Origin: Pelagophyceae sp. CCMP2097
Lineage: Eukaryota; Sar; Pelagophyceae
Direction of reading: 5' to 3'
NCBI GenBank assembly: GCA_026770575.1
Contig: MU657200.1
Coordinates: forward strand, 284,253-348,252
Length of the DNA: 64,000 bases
This document shows positions 10,839 through 21,123 of this stretch, in pieces (within the stretch, counting starts at the first letter, position 1; each line of letters opens with the position of its first letter). The position numbers were made by a program, and so were the translations under genes. Below the pieces are notes generated by a model, which had not been told where the DNA came from, made no database searches, and was given only the letters and a program-made list of their open reading frames with translations.

Positions 10839-11681
10839 TCACAGGGGCGTGAGCGCGCGCGGCCGCGGCGCGTCGGCGTCGGACGCCGGTAGGGCGTTTT
10901 CGGTGCCCGGGTGGTCTTGCGCGTTTTTGGCGGCCGGCTTGGATGTTGTGGCGTCGCTGAGGCACGACGCCACAAAGAACGAAAAGAAGCGGCTCGCCAC
11001 CGGGCGCGGCGGGTCGCGCGGCGACTCGGCCGCCGCCAGCGCCACCAACTCGGGGATACTTGAAAGCTGCGGCGCCGGCCGCGGCCGCGGCGAAGGCCGG
11101 TCGGCCGCTTTGGGCGTGGCGGCCGCGTCGCCGTCGGCGCGCGCGGCCTCGGCGCGCGCGATGGCTTCGCGGTGCCACTCGGCGCCCGCGTCGACGGCGC
11201 GCGTGCGCACCGCCTCGTCGAAATCGACAATCGTTCTTGAACGCCGGCGCTGCGGCTGCGCGTGAGCGTCCGACGCGTCGCCGCCAAAGAACGCCGCCTC
11301 CTCGGCGTGGCTCATGACGTTGTCGGCGTCGTCGCTGTTGCCGGTGGAGGACCGCCGCTTCTGCGGGCGAGCGTCGGCACCGAAGAAGGCCGCCTCCTCT
11401 GCGGCGGTCATGACGTTGTCGTCGCCGGCATCAGCGTCGTCATCGGCCGCGGCGGAGGAAGACCGTCGCTTCTGCGGCAGCGACGCGAACGCCGCCTCCT
11501 CTTCTGGGGTCATGACGTTGCTTGCGGGTGCGGCGTTATCGGGCGCTTCGGGAGGTAGTACCGTGACAAACGTGACATCTGCGGGCGCGGCCCAGGCGGC
11601 ATCAAAGCGCGGCATGGGCGTCGCGGCGCCCGCGGCTGCGCGCGCGCCGCCCGCCGCCGCCGCGCCGGCGCGGCCCGCCAT
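10839..11681 (-). CDS. Unrecognised protein with three NVM-EEAAFF-QKRRS repeats
   Basis: One exon, 280 residues, read from the ATG at 11681 down to the TGA at 10839. It ends 67 bases from the convergent 6521-10771 gene. The N-terminal third is Ala-rich. Then a unit of about 35-40 residues occurs three times: NVMTPEEEAAF...PQKRRSS, NVMTAAEEAAFFG...PQKRRSS and NVMSHAEEAAFFGG...PQRRRS. Each unit pairs an acidic amphipathic stretch with a basic Arg cluster and serines, which could act as a repeated binding or phosphorylation motif or a nuclear localisation signal. A further segment, IVDFDEAVRTRAVDAGAEW, follows and the C-terminus is low complexity. I recognise no family. Confidence 0.55.
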   Translation of the reverse strand: MAGRAGAAAAGGARAAAGAATPMPRFDAAWAAPADVTFVTVLPPEAPDNAAPASNVMTPEEEAAFASLPQKRRSSSAAADDDADAGDDNVMTAAEEAAFFGADARPQKRRSSTGNSDDADNVMSHAEEAAFFGGDASDAHAQPQRRRSRTIVDFDEAVRTRAVDAGAEWHREAIARAEAARADGDAAATPKAADRPSPRPRPAPQLSSIPELVALAAAESPRDPPRPVASRFFSFFVASCLSDATTSKPAAKNAQDHPGTENALPASDADAPRPRALTPL

Positions 11682-12295
11682 CAAGCGAAGAATGCCCGGC
11701 CGCCGGCGCCACTGGTTCCGAGCTCGACGCGTGCTTCGGGTTTCGCGAGAAAACCACAAACTTTGGGGAGCGAATCCCCGACATGCGCAGAAAATCCCCG
11801 ACGTGGGCTCGCTGCGCCCCTCGTCGACGGTCGCCGTCGACGGACGCGCCGCCACGGCCCCGACATCGCGCCGCGCTGGGTTTTCCCGGGTTGCCGGGCA
11901 TCGCCACGTCGCGGGCGACACATGCGACGACCGACGCCGCGGCGGCGCCGAGCGCTCCCCTCCGCCGCGCCGCTCCCCTCGGCTCCCCGCGCCCGCCTCC
12001 GCCGCCGCGCTCTGACCGCCCCGACCCGCGCCTCCTGCCCGGCCGCAGCATCGCACGAGCGACGTCCGCAGCGCCTCACGAGCGACGTCCGCGGAAGCCT
12101 GCGACCGCTCCGAAAGAGCAGCTCCCGCGTGGCGGCGTGCCGGCCGCGCGGGCGCGGAGGGCGGCGGGTATGTGCGTGGAGGGCGCCCGCGCGCAAGCGT
12201 TCTCGCCGCGCGATTGACGCGCCGCGGCGTCGGCGCCGCTCAGATCAAAAAGTTGTTCTTTGGCGATGCTTGCAGGTTCCTTCTGGCGACGCAAA
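11682..12295. other. Intergenic region between divergent genes
   Basis: This 614-base stretch separates the starts of two divergent genes and probably holds both promoters. It contains direct repeats: AATCCCCGACATG and AATCCCCGACGTG (about 11772-11804), and CACGAGCGACGTCCGC twice (about 12054-12092). Open frames crossing it have no supported start or domain. Confidence 0.45.
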
Positions 12296-13487
12296 ATGAA
12301 GTTCGTGTTGGGCTTGCTGCTCGGCGGCGGCCGCCTGGCGGGGACGGCGGCGCTGTCGTCGTCCAAGCCCCAGGCGAAGCGCGCCGTGAAGCCCGCTGTG
12401 CCGGGTACCTTTGACGACTTGGAGGAGACGGGGGAGCTCCCGGCGGATTTCTTCGACGACGTCGATAACGCCTTCGTCCCAGAGGAAGACGTCATCGTCC
12501 CCAAGACCGGGGCGCAGCGCGAGGTGCGCCGGGATGCGGCGGGGTGGCGTGCGGCCGCGCGAGGTTGCGTTTCTCACCGCTCCCCTGGCAGGCGTTGGAC
12601 GCGATGCTGTCGCGAAAGATTCGCGGCGAGGGCCCGGAGCCGCCGCAGTGGGAGGCGAACCGCGAAAAGGCGCGCGCGCGGTCGAAAAAGGCCTCGCAGG
12701 ACGTCGTTGGCGACAAACGGCGCCAGATGCTTGATGTCCAGCGCGGCTTCCGCGCAAAGGAGCGCGCGCCGGCGCCGGCCAAGCTAGCCAAGGCCGCCGA
12801 CGCCGCGCTGGCGAAGCTGAGCGTCGGTGACTGGTTCGACGGCGTCGTCCGGTCCACGCGGCCCTTTGGCGCCTGGGTCACGATTGGCGCGGAAGTGGAC
12901 GGCTTTGTGCACGTCAAGGACATTTCCGCCACGGACTTTGTGAGCGACGCCGCCACGGCGCTGAAGAAGGGCGACGCCGTCCGCGTCTGCGTCAAGCAGG
13001 CCTCGGTCTTCCCGCCCAAGCTGAGCTTGAGCCTCATCCCCGTGGCGCCGGAATCCGACGCGCCGCCGCGGCCCGTGGGCGACTACGCTGTCGGCGAGCG
13101 CCTCGAGGGCGCCCTGGTGCAGCGCATGACGCCCTTCGCCGCGTTTGTCGACTGCGGCTGCGAAGTACAAGCGTACCTCCACGTCGTGGACATTGGCCTC
13201 CTCCCCCAAATGCGCATCGGCGCGCCGCGAGAGCCCCGACTCCGACCCGAGCCCGGCGTCGTCATCGAGGAGTGCTGGGTCAAGGTGCGTCGTTTGCGGA
13301 CCTGCTGCTTGTTTGTTTCGCTCGATTGCGTTCCCAAACGTAGGATATTGACGTCGTCCGGAATCGGCTGCGCATCTCGCTCGTCCCTCCCGAGGAGCAG
13401 CGCGAGCGCGAGGCGCGGCCCTTTAACGACGTCTTCGACGCGGCGCCCGTCGACGAGGACGAGTTCTTCCGCGGAGACGTCTTGTGA
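12296..13487 (+). CDS. Protein with two S1 RNA-binding domains, probably plastid-targeted
   Basis: Exons 12296-12523, 12592-13284 and 13344-13487 give 354 residues. The first S1 domain begins LSVGDWFDGVVRSTRPFGAWVTIG and ends near PPKLSLSLI. The second begins YAVGERLEGALVQRMTPFAAFVDCG and ends across the last intron with DVVRNRLRISLV. Two S1 modules in tandem are typical of organellar ribosomal protein S1 and of translation or RNA-stability factors. The start MKFVLGLLLGGGRLAGTAAL is a signal-peptide-like leader, followed by a basic segment, so import into the complex plastid is likely though no clean AFAP motif is visible. An alternative ATG lies 30 bases upstream at 12266. An acidic stretch (DDLEETGELPADFFDD) separates leader and S1 region. 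The introns are GTGCGC...GCAG and GTGCGT...GTAG. Confidence 0.75.
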
Positions 13488-13747
13488 TCGATCGCATGTG
13501 ATGTCGGGGCCGCGATCCCCCCGCCTCGGACGAGGTTACTTATATCGGCTAACATTTTTTAAGTCACCGCGACGGGGTACGCGGGGGCGCTCCCGCAAAA
13601 ACGCCGGCCGGGTGTGAAAAGGCTGGTCGGCCAGTGATAAAAAAGGGGCGTGGCGAGCCAGTGATCGCACGCAACCCGACGGCACGCCCCGATGGCACGC
13701 CCGCGCAAAATTCGTGCGCCCTTGCGGCGCAGCCAGGTATGCTGCCG

Positions 13748-14141
13748 TTAGTCCGCCTTGGTCGCCTTTGCGGGCCCAAAACGCACGACGAGCTTCTGAA
13801 CGAGGTCTTTGAGCTCCGGCAGCAGGTGACTCCAGGAGAGGCGCGGAGTCCGGTCGAGTTTCAGGAGAACGTCGTCCATGCCAATGTTGCGGCGCGCAAA
13901 CGAATTCCAACCGATGCAGGCGATGACGACGGCCATGCGCAGCTGCCCCGAAGAGTAGCTAGGCGCGGCGCCGGTCAAACGCGGTTCTAAAGCGGTGCGG
14001 GCCAAGAGGACCTCTCCGGCGCGGGCCGAGGTGACCTCTACGGCGCGGGCGTAGAGGGCGGGCTTACAACGCGGCGCAGGCGGCGAGCGCGCTGGCGTAG
14101 CCGACGGCGAGGACCGCGTAATAGGTGGCCCACGGCGCCGC
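13748..14141 (-). other. Open frame downstream of the acyltransferase, affiliation unclear
   Basis: A minus-strand frame ends at the TAA at 13748-13750. Its last 62 codons can start at an ATG at 13936 and contain VVIACIGWNSFARRNIG and a helical, charged tail. It could be a small gene, or a 3' exon of the acyltransferase: a donor at 14200 (GTGAACC) and an acceptor at 14142 (GTCGCAG) join the two in frame. I cannot decide between them. Confidence 0.3.
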
Positions 14142-14196
14142 CTGCGACGCGCGACGTCGCGGGGTTGCGCGACGAGCCGCGGATTTAGACGCTGGT

Positions 14197-15433
14197 TCAC
14201 GCCGTGGGTTCGGCTCCCGCCGGCGGCTCGGAGGCGAGGGCGCTTTCCTTGACCTCGAAGCGGTCCAGGACCCATTGCGTCACCTGAGCGTCCCACAACG
14301 TCTTTGCGCCCGCGGCACGCAGCGTCACGGCTTACCGCGGCGTCTTCGCCGTCGCGCACGGCCGCGGGGAGGTCGGCATACGCGAAGCGCTCGAGGTCGA
14401 GGCGCGCCGCGGGCGGGAACTGGCCTGCGGCACAAGCGTCCCGGCACGACGACGGCGGGCGCGGCATCAAGAGTCGGCGCACCCGTGAGGAGACGCCGCT
14501 CCGACGGCCGCTGCTCCGAGCCGGGGTAGCGCACAGTGACGTCGTAAATGGCGTCGAAAGTGCCTAGACGCTCAAGAGTCGCCGTATTAGTCGGTCGCGG
14601 GCCACACACCAAGTTCGCGGATCATGGCCGCGGTGCCGGCGCCGCGCGGGATGAGGACCTGCGCAAATCTGTTTCGAAGCATGCCTTTGAGTGTGGTCGG
14701 ACGCACGTTGGACCAGACGCGCGGCGGCTTCATGAGCTTGCCAAAGTGCTGCGACTTTTCGACGTTGGATTCGGAAAGGTCGGTGCCTTCAGGGAATACC
14801 AGGGCCCAGAGCTTGGAGTCCGCGTGATACCTTATTGCGGCCCCAAGCCTGGCGACGTCGCGCGCGCGGTCCTTTCGCGAGACGAAGACCTATAAGCCGA
14901 ATGCGGGCGGCAAGCAATGCAAGGGCACCACGCGAAGGGCCCAAAGGGTCAGAGGGACGTACGAGGACGAAGCACTGCATGATCCACCCGAGGACGGGAA
15001 TGCTCTTCAGGTCGTCCTTGGCGACGATGATGACTCTGCCGGCGGCGGCGTGTCTCGCGGCGAGGCACCAGATGAACATCCAGTCGACGTGGCAGTGGTG
15101 GTTCGCCACGACCAAGACGCGCTTGTCTGACGCCATTGCCTTAGCGTCGCCGCCGCAGTGCACTTTGACGCCGCCAATGACTTCCAGCATCGCCGCCGCG
15201 AACGTGAACACGCCCGCGGCGACAAGGCGCGCGATTTGGCGGAAGGCTGCGACGCCGCCAAACGGGACGAAGGGGAGCAGAACGATGGCGCAGGGCAGCA
15301 GCACGCCAACACTCCCGATCGATGCAAGGAAGAAGAAGCCCAGCCCGAAGAGCACGCCTGCGACCTTGCCCATCTCGCTGGCTGGAGTCGAACCTGGACC
15401 GCCTGCCTTGACGGGGCCTTGACGCGGGGGCAT
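14197..15433 (-). CDS. Lysophospholipid acyltransferase (LCLAT1/AGPAT8-like)
   Basis: Six exons on the minus strand: 14963-15433, 14707-14889, 14610-14658, 14483-14563, 14336-14424 and 14201-14283 with a TGA at 14197 if read through. Two membrane segments near the N-terminus (VLFGLGFFFLASIGSVGVLLP and VFTFAAAMLEVIGGVKV) precede the catalytic block I, NHHCHVDWMF, which fits the NHX4D motif. WALVFPEGTDLS is block III. LDAIYDVTVRYPG-type and LDLERFAYADLP segments are characteristic of the LCLAT1/AGPAT8 subfamily. These enzymes re-acylate lysophospholipids such as lysocardiolipin in the ER. The start is either 15433 or the ATG at 15373; both keep the domain whole. The 3' end is uncertain: a C-terminal membrane exon further down is possible. 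It is divergent from the 15543 gene with about 110 bases between. Confidence 0.75.
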
Positions 15434-15542
15434 GGCACCGTCACGGTGGCCTCGTGCGATCGATCGCTCAACTTTGGCGAAGACCAACGCCGCGGGCCCT
15501 GGTTCCTCCCGGGGCCAGCCCTGGAGACCTGTGGAGGTTGGC

Positions 15543-15860
15543 ATGGCGTTCGTCCCCGCCGAGGTGCGGGCGTACTCGGACCTGGACAAAACGCGGTGCG
15601 GCGGCTGCGGCACTTCGCTCCTCGTCGTCAAGGGCAAAGTGCACACGGTACGTGGCTCCACACTATTCCGAGGCGCCGTCACCCGCAAATAGGTCTTCGA
15701 CAAGTACAAGGTCGCGACGCGCATCTGCGCGGATTGCAAGGAAGACGGCTTTGAGGAGTGGGTCGAGCCGGAGAGTGACGAGTCCATCAAAGCGCGGCGC
15801 AAGGAGGAGAAGAGGAAACGGAAAGAAAACGACAAGAAAAAAGGATGGTTCGGCATGTGA
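15543..15860 (+). CDS. Small zinc-ribbon protein with basic tail
   Basis: Exons 15543-15647 and 15693-15860 give 90 residues; the intron of 45 bases is GTACGT...AATAG. Two CxxC pairs, RCGGCG and CADC, lie about 35 residues apart and straddle the intron, so a single zinc ribbon is likely. The C-terminal third is strongly charged (ARRKEEKRKRKENDKKKG) and ends in WFGM. The protein resembles no family I can name; similar small ribbons occur in ribosome, transcription or assembly factors. It shares a short divergent promoter with the acyltransferase. Confidence 0.6.
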
Positions 15861-16760
15861 CCGCGGCACCCGAGCCCCGCCGACGAGCGTGCGCAAACAG
15901 CGTCCGGCCTCTTTAAAAGACCCATCCACGCTGTTGAGAAAACGCATTTCAAGACGAACCAAAGAACTTTTCCTGCACGGCCCCTCGAGGACGGGCCCCG
16001 TGCGGCCCCTCCGCGGGGCGTGCTTTTCTGCCGATGCCTCGAGAGGGCCCATCCGTCCGCACACGATGCGGCGACCACGCGTTTGCCTCGCGACGCTCGT
16101 ATGCCACGCAGGCTTTGGCTCGTCCGCGGCGCACTGCACCATCGGTCGGCCGCGGTCCGAGCATCCCCGGCACGCGCAGTCGCACCAGTCGCGAGCGGCC
16201 GTCGGCCGCGCGCGCCTCGTCCCGCGGCCACGCGCGGTCCCGCGGCCGCGCGCCTCCCCCGAGGCCGCGGCGCGGAGCCCGAGGCCGCACCGGGCGTGCA
16301 GACGGCACGGGTTCCGGTCGTGCGGAGAGCGCCAAAGGCGCCCGTTCGCGCAGACGGCACGGACGGCTCCCGGTTGCGGATGGAAGAAAACGGTTTCGAC
16401 GGCCCGGGCAACCTCGCCGCGGCCCTCGACTCGTGGCCCCCGCCGCGCGGCGCGACTCCATGCCCACGAGTGCCCGCCGCCGCCTTTGACGCCGCCGCGC
16501 CGGAAGGCACAATGGCCGGAATTGACGCCTGCGGTCAAACGTGTCGAGTCCGGTACGATGAGTGTACCACGTCGGGCGTGCAGCAGCGCGCTCACGTCCA
16601 ACCCGAGCGTGTCTGACACTAAAGAAGCCTCCTCCGAGTCGAGATTCAGAGGACTGGTTCCCGTCCTCGAAACCCTCTCTATCCTTTTCTCAGGAAAACT
16701 CATTCCCCAACCCAAGTGCGTGTCGTCGACTCGAGGGCGGCGCGGGGTGCGGTTGGTGCC
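15861..16760. other. Intergenic region, 900 bases
   Basis: Very GC-rich with long open frames on both strands, all Arg/Ala/Pro-rich, without domain, leader or splice support, and overlapping each other. I see no convincing gene. The last 100 bases become more AT-rich before the transporter ATG. Confidence 0.5.
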
Positions 16761-18206
16761 ATGTCGGACGACAACGTGCTCACGGCGTTCCGCGGCGTCG
16801 ACAACGCCTTTGTGCAGAAGAACGTGGCCGCCGGTGTCGGGTCTATCTTGGAATGGTATGACTTTGCGGTCTTCGGCGGCCTCGCAGACGTCCTCGCAGA
16901 GGCCCTCTTTCCGCAAGCGGGCGCTTCGCTGCTCGAGGCGTTGGCGGTCTTCGGCGCCGCCTTCTTCATGCGGCCGCTCGGGGCGTTAGTTGTGGGGGCC
17001 GTGGCCGATTCGTACACGCGCAAGTTCGCTTTAGAGCTCAGCATCGTCATGATGGCCATCCCCACAGTCCTCATCGCCTGCATCCCGCCCTTTTCAGTCT
17101 GGGGCTACGCTTCGACTTCCTTGCTCCTCTTCCTCCGCCTCTCGCAAGGGTTCTTCGTCGGCGGCGAGATCGTCACGGCCTTTGTATTCATCTTCGAAAA
17201 CACACCTAAGGCCCGCGACGCGCCCGTGTTTGCCGCTTTACAGTTCGGCTTTGTCAACTTCGGGTCCGCCTCCGGCTTGGCCGTCGCGCTCCTCTTGCGC
17301 ACGATCCTCTCGCACGACCAACTTTTAAGCTTCGGGTGGCGCATCGCGTTTGCGCTCGGCGGGCCCATTGCTTTGGTGGGCATCGTGCTCCGGCGCGGCC
17401 TGACGGACGACTCTGCCGTGTCGAAGAGGCAAGATGGCACGCCCATCACGTTCGAATCTTTACTGCGCCCCGTCCGGGCCGCCGCCGCGGAGCACGGCCT
17501 GCGCATGCTCTTATTCGGCCTCGTCGCGGCGACGGCGCTGACGCCGTTTTACATTTCGTTCATCTGGCTCCCGCTCGGCTTTGAGGAGCTGAACATCGAC
17601 CGAGGCTTCTCCATCTCCCTCGCCGGCATCGCCCTCCTCTTGATCCTCATCGCCGGCTTCGCCGGCTTCACTCGCGCGCACGAGCCGACGATGATTGCCA
17701 AGGACTCGGACGATGCTTTTGAAAAGAGCCGCATCAGATTCGACATTTCCAAAAACGCGCGGTACATGTACCGCGTCGGCATGATCGTTTTGCTGGTGAT
17801 GCCGCCCATCATGTTCGCGCTCCTGGATTCGTTCCGCAACGAACTCACCGCCGCCGCGACGATTGTCGTCTTGGCGTCCGGCACGGCTTTGGTGACGACG
17901 GCGCTGCCGGGCATTTTAGTCACGTCGTTCCCGCCGGAGAACGTCACCGTCGCCGCCGGGTTCGCGTACAACGTCACCGCCGCCGTTTTTGGCGGGCTGG
18001 CGCCGATTTATGCCATGCTCTTGATCGATATCAGTCCCATCCTCGTCGGACTCCTCATCTCCGGTGTCTCCGTCATCTCCACGACGGCCCTGTACCTCCT
18101 CGAGTGGACCATCGACCCAGAGGCGTACCGCGGCGCCCCCGCCGACGGCTCGGCGAAGAAGATTGACGCCAAGGCGGCGGCGTACGGCGCGACCTCGGTC
18201 GCTTAA
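16761..18206 (+). CDS. MFS transporter of the metabolite:H+ symporter (MHS, ProP/ShiA-like) family
   Basis: One uninterrupted exon of 481 residues with about 12 hydrophobic segments. The signature VGSILEWYDFAVFG (about 26-39) followed by FFMRPLGALVVG and a loop with RK is the start of bacterial MHS-family proton symporters, which import osmolytes or organic acids such as proline betaine, shikimate, alpha-ketoglutarate or citrate. FLRLSQGFFVGGEIV matches the second conserved block. Unlike the prototypes it has a shortened loop 2-3 and no obvious long coiled C-terminus, so it is unlikely to be an osmosensor. The lack of introns among intron-bearing neighbours and the bacterial family type suggest gene transfer, though codon use looks like that of the host. 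It acts at a membrane; the substrate is unknown. Confidence 0.78.
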   Translation: MSDDNVLTAFRGVDNAFVQKNVAAGVGSILEWYDFAVFGGLADVLAEALFPQAGASLLEALAVFGAAFFMRPLGALVVGAVADSYTRKFALELSIVMMAIPTVLIACIPPFSVWGYASTSLLLFLRLSQGFFVGGEIVTAFVFIFENTPKARDAPVFAALQFGFVNFGSASGLAVALLLRTILSHDQLLSFGWRIAFALGGPIALVGIVLRRGLTDDSAVSKRQDGTPITFESLLRPVRAAAAEHGLRMLLFGLVAATALTPFYISFIWLPLGFEELNIDRGFSISLAGIALLLILIAGFAGFTRAHEPTMIAKDSDDAFEKSRIRFDISKNARYMYRVGMIVLLVMPPIMFALLDSFRNELTAAATIVVLASGTALVTTALPGILVTSFPPENVTVAAGFAYNVTAAVFGGLAPIYAMLLIDISPILVGLLISGVSVISTTALYLLEWTIDPEAYRGAPADGSAKKIDAKAAAYGATSVA

Positions 18207-18527
18207 AGGGGAACCGCGATAAAGCCGGTACCGCGCCGCCGCCCACGATGCGCGGACACGCATGGCGACCTGCGCGACCCGCAAAATTTTGTGCAGATTT
18301 TGTAAGCCTAGCACCAACCGTCTCGCTTCTCGAAAGGGGCCGAGGTCCTTTCCCGGAGCGCCGTCCCGGAGGCGCGGGCCCTGCGACGCACCCCCGTGTC
18401 GAGGGCCAGCTGCAGCTGCGGAGGAAACGGTCTTCCCAACTAGAGGCCACCAATAAGGGGCATCCGAAACCTTTCTAACCCAAGGTCCGAACAACCTTCG
18501 GGAAGGAGAGAACACGAGGAGAAGACG
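18207..18527. other. Intergenic region
   Basis: 321 bases between two genes on the same strand. No coding sequence is supported. The last 50 bases contain purine-rich runs just before the ATG of the serine hydrolase. Confidence 0.5.
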
Positions 18528-19973
18528 ATGCTGCGCGTCTGGCTTTCCTCGCTGCTGCTCGCGGCGGCGGCGGCGGCGGGTAACGGTTCGAACTGCCCCA
18601 TCCTGGACCTCTCGCTGCCTCTGAATGTGTCGGCAGATTATAACAACAATGCCGTTCACGACGCTCTCCTCGACGCCGTCTCGCTGCCCTTCCCGAGCCG
18701 CCTCGTCCGCGGCTACTTGCTCCTCCAGAACGGCACCGTTTTGGCGGAGTACTACAGGGAGGACGAGTTTGAGGACGAAGTGGCGCCCATTTACTCGGTC
18801 ACAAAGACGTGGGCTGCGATGATTATCGGCGTCTTACAAGCAGAGGGCCGCGCCAGCGTCGACATGACCCTCGGGGAGATCTTTCCATCGCCTTTCGTCT
18901 GGCTCGCCGTCAAGGACGCCGCCGCGAAGCAGAACATCACCCTCGAAGCCCTGCTGACCATGTGCTCGCCGCGTCCCGGTCGGAAAGTGCTCTGTAGACC
19001 ACGTTGGAAACCCGGACCGCCGCGACAACGGAGCAGCATCCTCAAGGCTTGATACACGCCGGTGAAAGACCACGCCGGGGGAAGACCCGGAATCCCGTAG
19101 GTCGAGCGGCCTCGTGGACCCGCGCGAGTCCTTCCTCGTCGCCGTCGCAAAGCCACAAGACACGCTCGTAGAGGTCCCTCTCAAAGCGTCCCAGAGGCGA
19201 CGGGAGCGAGTGTCTGAGAAGCGACAGAGGTAGGTCCTCAATCCCTGCGTAGGTCCTCAACCACGCCGACTACGTTCCAGAAGAGGCCGGCCTCTTCAAC
19301 TACGTCGTGCCGACCGGCGTCTTCGAGACGCGTGCCGCACGCGCGACGATTTGCCTCCACCGGCTCGGTAGGCGACGACGCAGCTGCTGTCGTACGTCGT
19401 GACGGCGCTCTCCGGCGGCCTGCCCCCCCTTGAATTCGCATTGGACCGAAACGTGAGAATGCGACCCCGCTTGCAGTCACGGATAAAAATGTTCAGGTCT
19501 TTGCGGACCTGGGCATCAACGCGTCGCAGTTCAACTGGCGGGCCAACGACGAGGCCGTGGAGCTGTCTGCCTACGGCCTCGCCATGACTCTGCGCCAAAT
19601 GGTCAAGGTCGGCCTCTTATACCTCCAGGGCGGCCTTGCCGCTGAAGACGTGCGCGTCGTCACCGAGGACTGGGTGCGCCTTTCCACAACTGCAATCGGC
19701 GACGGGCGCGGGCCCGAGGCGCATCCCGACGGCGCCGACGACGACCGCGGCCACGGCTACGGCTTCCAATTGTGGCTCACGCCGTTCAGAGGCGCGCAAG
19801 ACTACTGCGCCATGGGTATGGGCGGCCAGCGCGTCTGCGTCTTCCCCGACGCCGACGCCGTCCTCGCGATCCAGACGCGCGTCTCCGGGGCCGTCACGCC
19901 CACGTCGGAGGCCGACGACCTCGTCGACATCGCCGCGATGCTCCTCCAGCCCGCCCAATGCGCCCGCCCCTAA
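18528..19973 (+). CDS. Secreted serine hydrolase of the class C beta-lactamase / penicillin-binding fold
   Basis: Five exons (18528-18961, 19101-19173, 19253-19306, 19372-19452, 19497-19973) join to 372 residues. A signal peptide (LRVWLSSLLLAAAAAAG) leads. APIYSVTKTW carries the SxxK nucleophile motif. The first splice produces ALLTMSSGLVDP, and the third and fourth exons produce FNYVATTQLLSYVV, both in the place and form expected for this fold; FNY with following residues stands for the YxN motif. In algae such proteins are generally esterases or peptidases of unknown substrate. GHGYGFQLWLTPF and CVFPDADAVLAIQ close the domain. The fourth intron (44 bases) is absent from the paralogue at 21124-22590. 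N-glycosylation-type sites (NGS, NVS, NGT, NIT) fit a secreted product. Confidence 0.72.
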
Positions 19974-20014
19974 CCGCCCCCTGCCGAGCGTTGAAACGTG
20001 CCAAAAATTAATAA

Positions 20015-20874
20015 TCACGCCGCTGGTGTCTGCAGCACTTTCCAGGCTTGGACCATCTTGGGCGCGAGGTAGTTGATCTGCATCAGTCTCTTCTCGACGA
20101 ATACCAGGCTGCCCTCTTCTTCCAGCTTCATCACTGCGGGTGCTGAGAAGTGCACGGGCACGGAGACAACGTTTAGGCCGCGGTGGATGGCCGAGATTAT
20201 GGGCACCAGCTGCGCGTCCCAGAGCCTGCAAAGGGGCTCGAAGGCGCGGACGCCCGAAAGAAGTGGACGCCGGGGCTCGCTCGCCGGCGTGGTCGAGCCA
20301 AAAGTGCGCATGCTCGCTCCTGAAGGCAAAGGGCCCAAAGTGCCAATCCAGCGGGACGAAAAAGCCGTGCGCCTTGGCGACCTAATGCCGAATCGGGACC
20401 TCGGGCAAACGAAGCAGGGCGCACCAGGGAGATGTAGTGGTTTGCGTAGCTCTCGGAGTGATACTGCTCCACCGGATACGTCTCTCGGAAGAGTTCATCG
20501 TTTCGCATCGGCACCAGCACGTCGGCCGCCGCGGAAACGACGGCAGCCCAGTGCCGCGCCATGTCGGCCTTTTCAGGCTCTTGCCAGCAGAGGAAGCAGT
20601 CGTCCGCGCCGCCGACGTCTCTTGCCAGCGCGAGCGCTTCTCGGAGCGCGGCGCCTTTCTTGCCGACGGCCTGCTGCTTTGTGACCAAGTGCGCGCCCGC
20701 ACTCCGCATCGCGGCGCGCACGGCCTCGACGGGCGACGCGTCGACGACGACGACGCGGAGGCCCGCCGCCTTCGCTTGCGAAAGGAAGTCGAGGCAGCAT
20801 TTCAGGCGGACGTCGTCCAAAGTGGCGTAGTACGTGCACGTGAAGACGACGAGGTCCTGCCGCCCAGTCGCCAT
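20015..20874 (-). CDS. Glycosyltransferase-like (GT-A fold) protein
   Basis: Three exons on the minus strand (20425-20874, 20269-20381, 20015-20225), 257 residues, with two introns of 43 bases each. The opening VVFTCTYYATLDDVRLKCCLDFL...GLRVVVVDASP resembles the nucleotide-sugar binding half of GT-A glycosyltransferases, and KQQAVGKKGAALREALALA with the following CFLCWQEPEKADM resembles the region around the acceptor site. The third exon (LWDAQLVPIISAIHRGLNVV) gives a conserved-looking end. No leader or membrane anchor is seen from this start; an in-frame Met codon 72 bases upstream (20946) would add 24 residues. I cannot assign a family number. The gene lies antisense between the two serine hydrolase paralogues, so it either sat there before the duplication or moved in with it. 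Confidence 0.6.
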
Positions 20875-21123
20875 GGCCGAAGAACGCTTGTCCACGTCCG
20901 GCCCTTCTTCGCAGCCACGCTCAGGATTGGAGGAATCTTTCGCCAAAACTAGACGCCCCGGGGCCCGCGGTTCTGCACGTTCGAACGTGGGTCTTGACCC
21001 GATTTCGACTTTTTCGTTCGTCGGATACCGTCGGATATGCCCTCTGATGTGCCTTCGCCTGCTGGCCGCTGGCCGAGTTCGTTGGCGAAGGTACAGCTGC
21101 TAGGCCGGTTAGAAGGTCCAACT

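Noticed and set aside
15375..15400. GGAGTCGAACC, a T-loop-like word on the reverse strand
   Set aside because: Stem pairing fails and it lies next to the acyltransferase start codon.
14789..16510. A 573-codon minus-strand open frame covering the acyltransferase, the zinc-ribbon gene and beyond
   Set aside because: Only the part below about 15433 has domain support. The rest is Arg/Ala/Ser-rich antisense of a spliced gene and intergenic sequence; long open frames are expected at this GC content.
15663..16916. A 417-codon minus-strand frame across the start of the MHS transporter
   Set aside because: It is antisense to a clear transporter and has no domain of its own.
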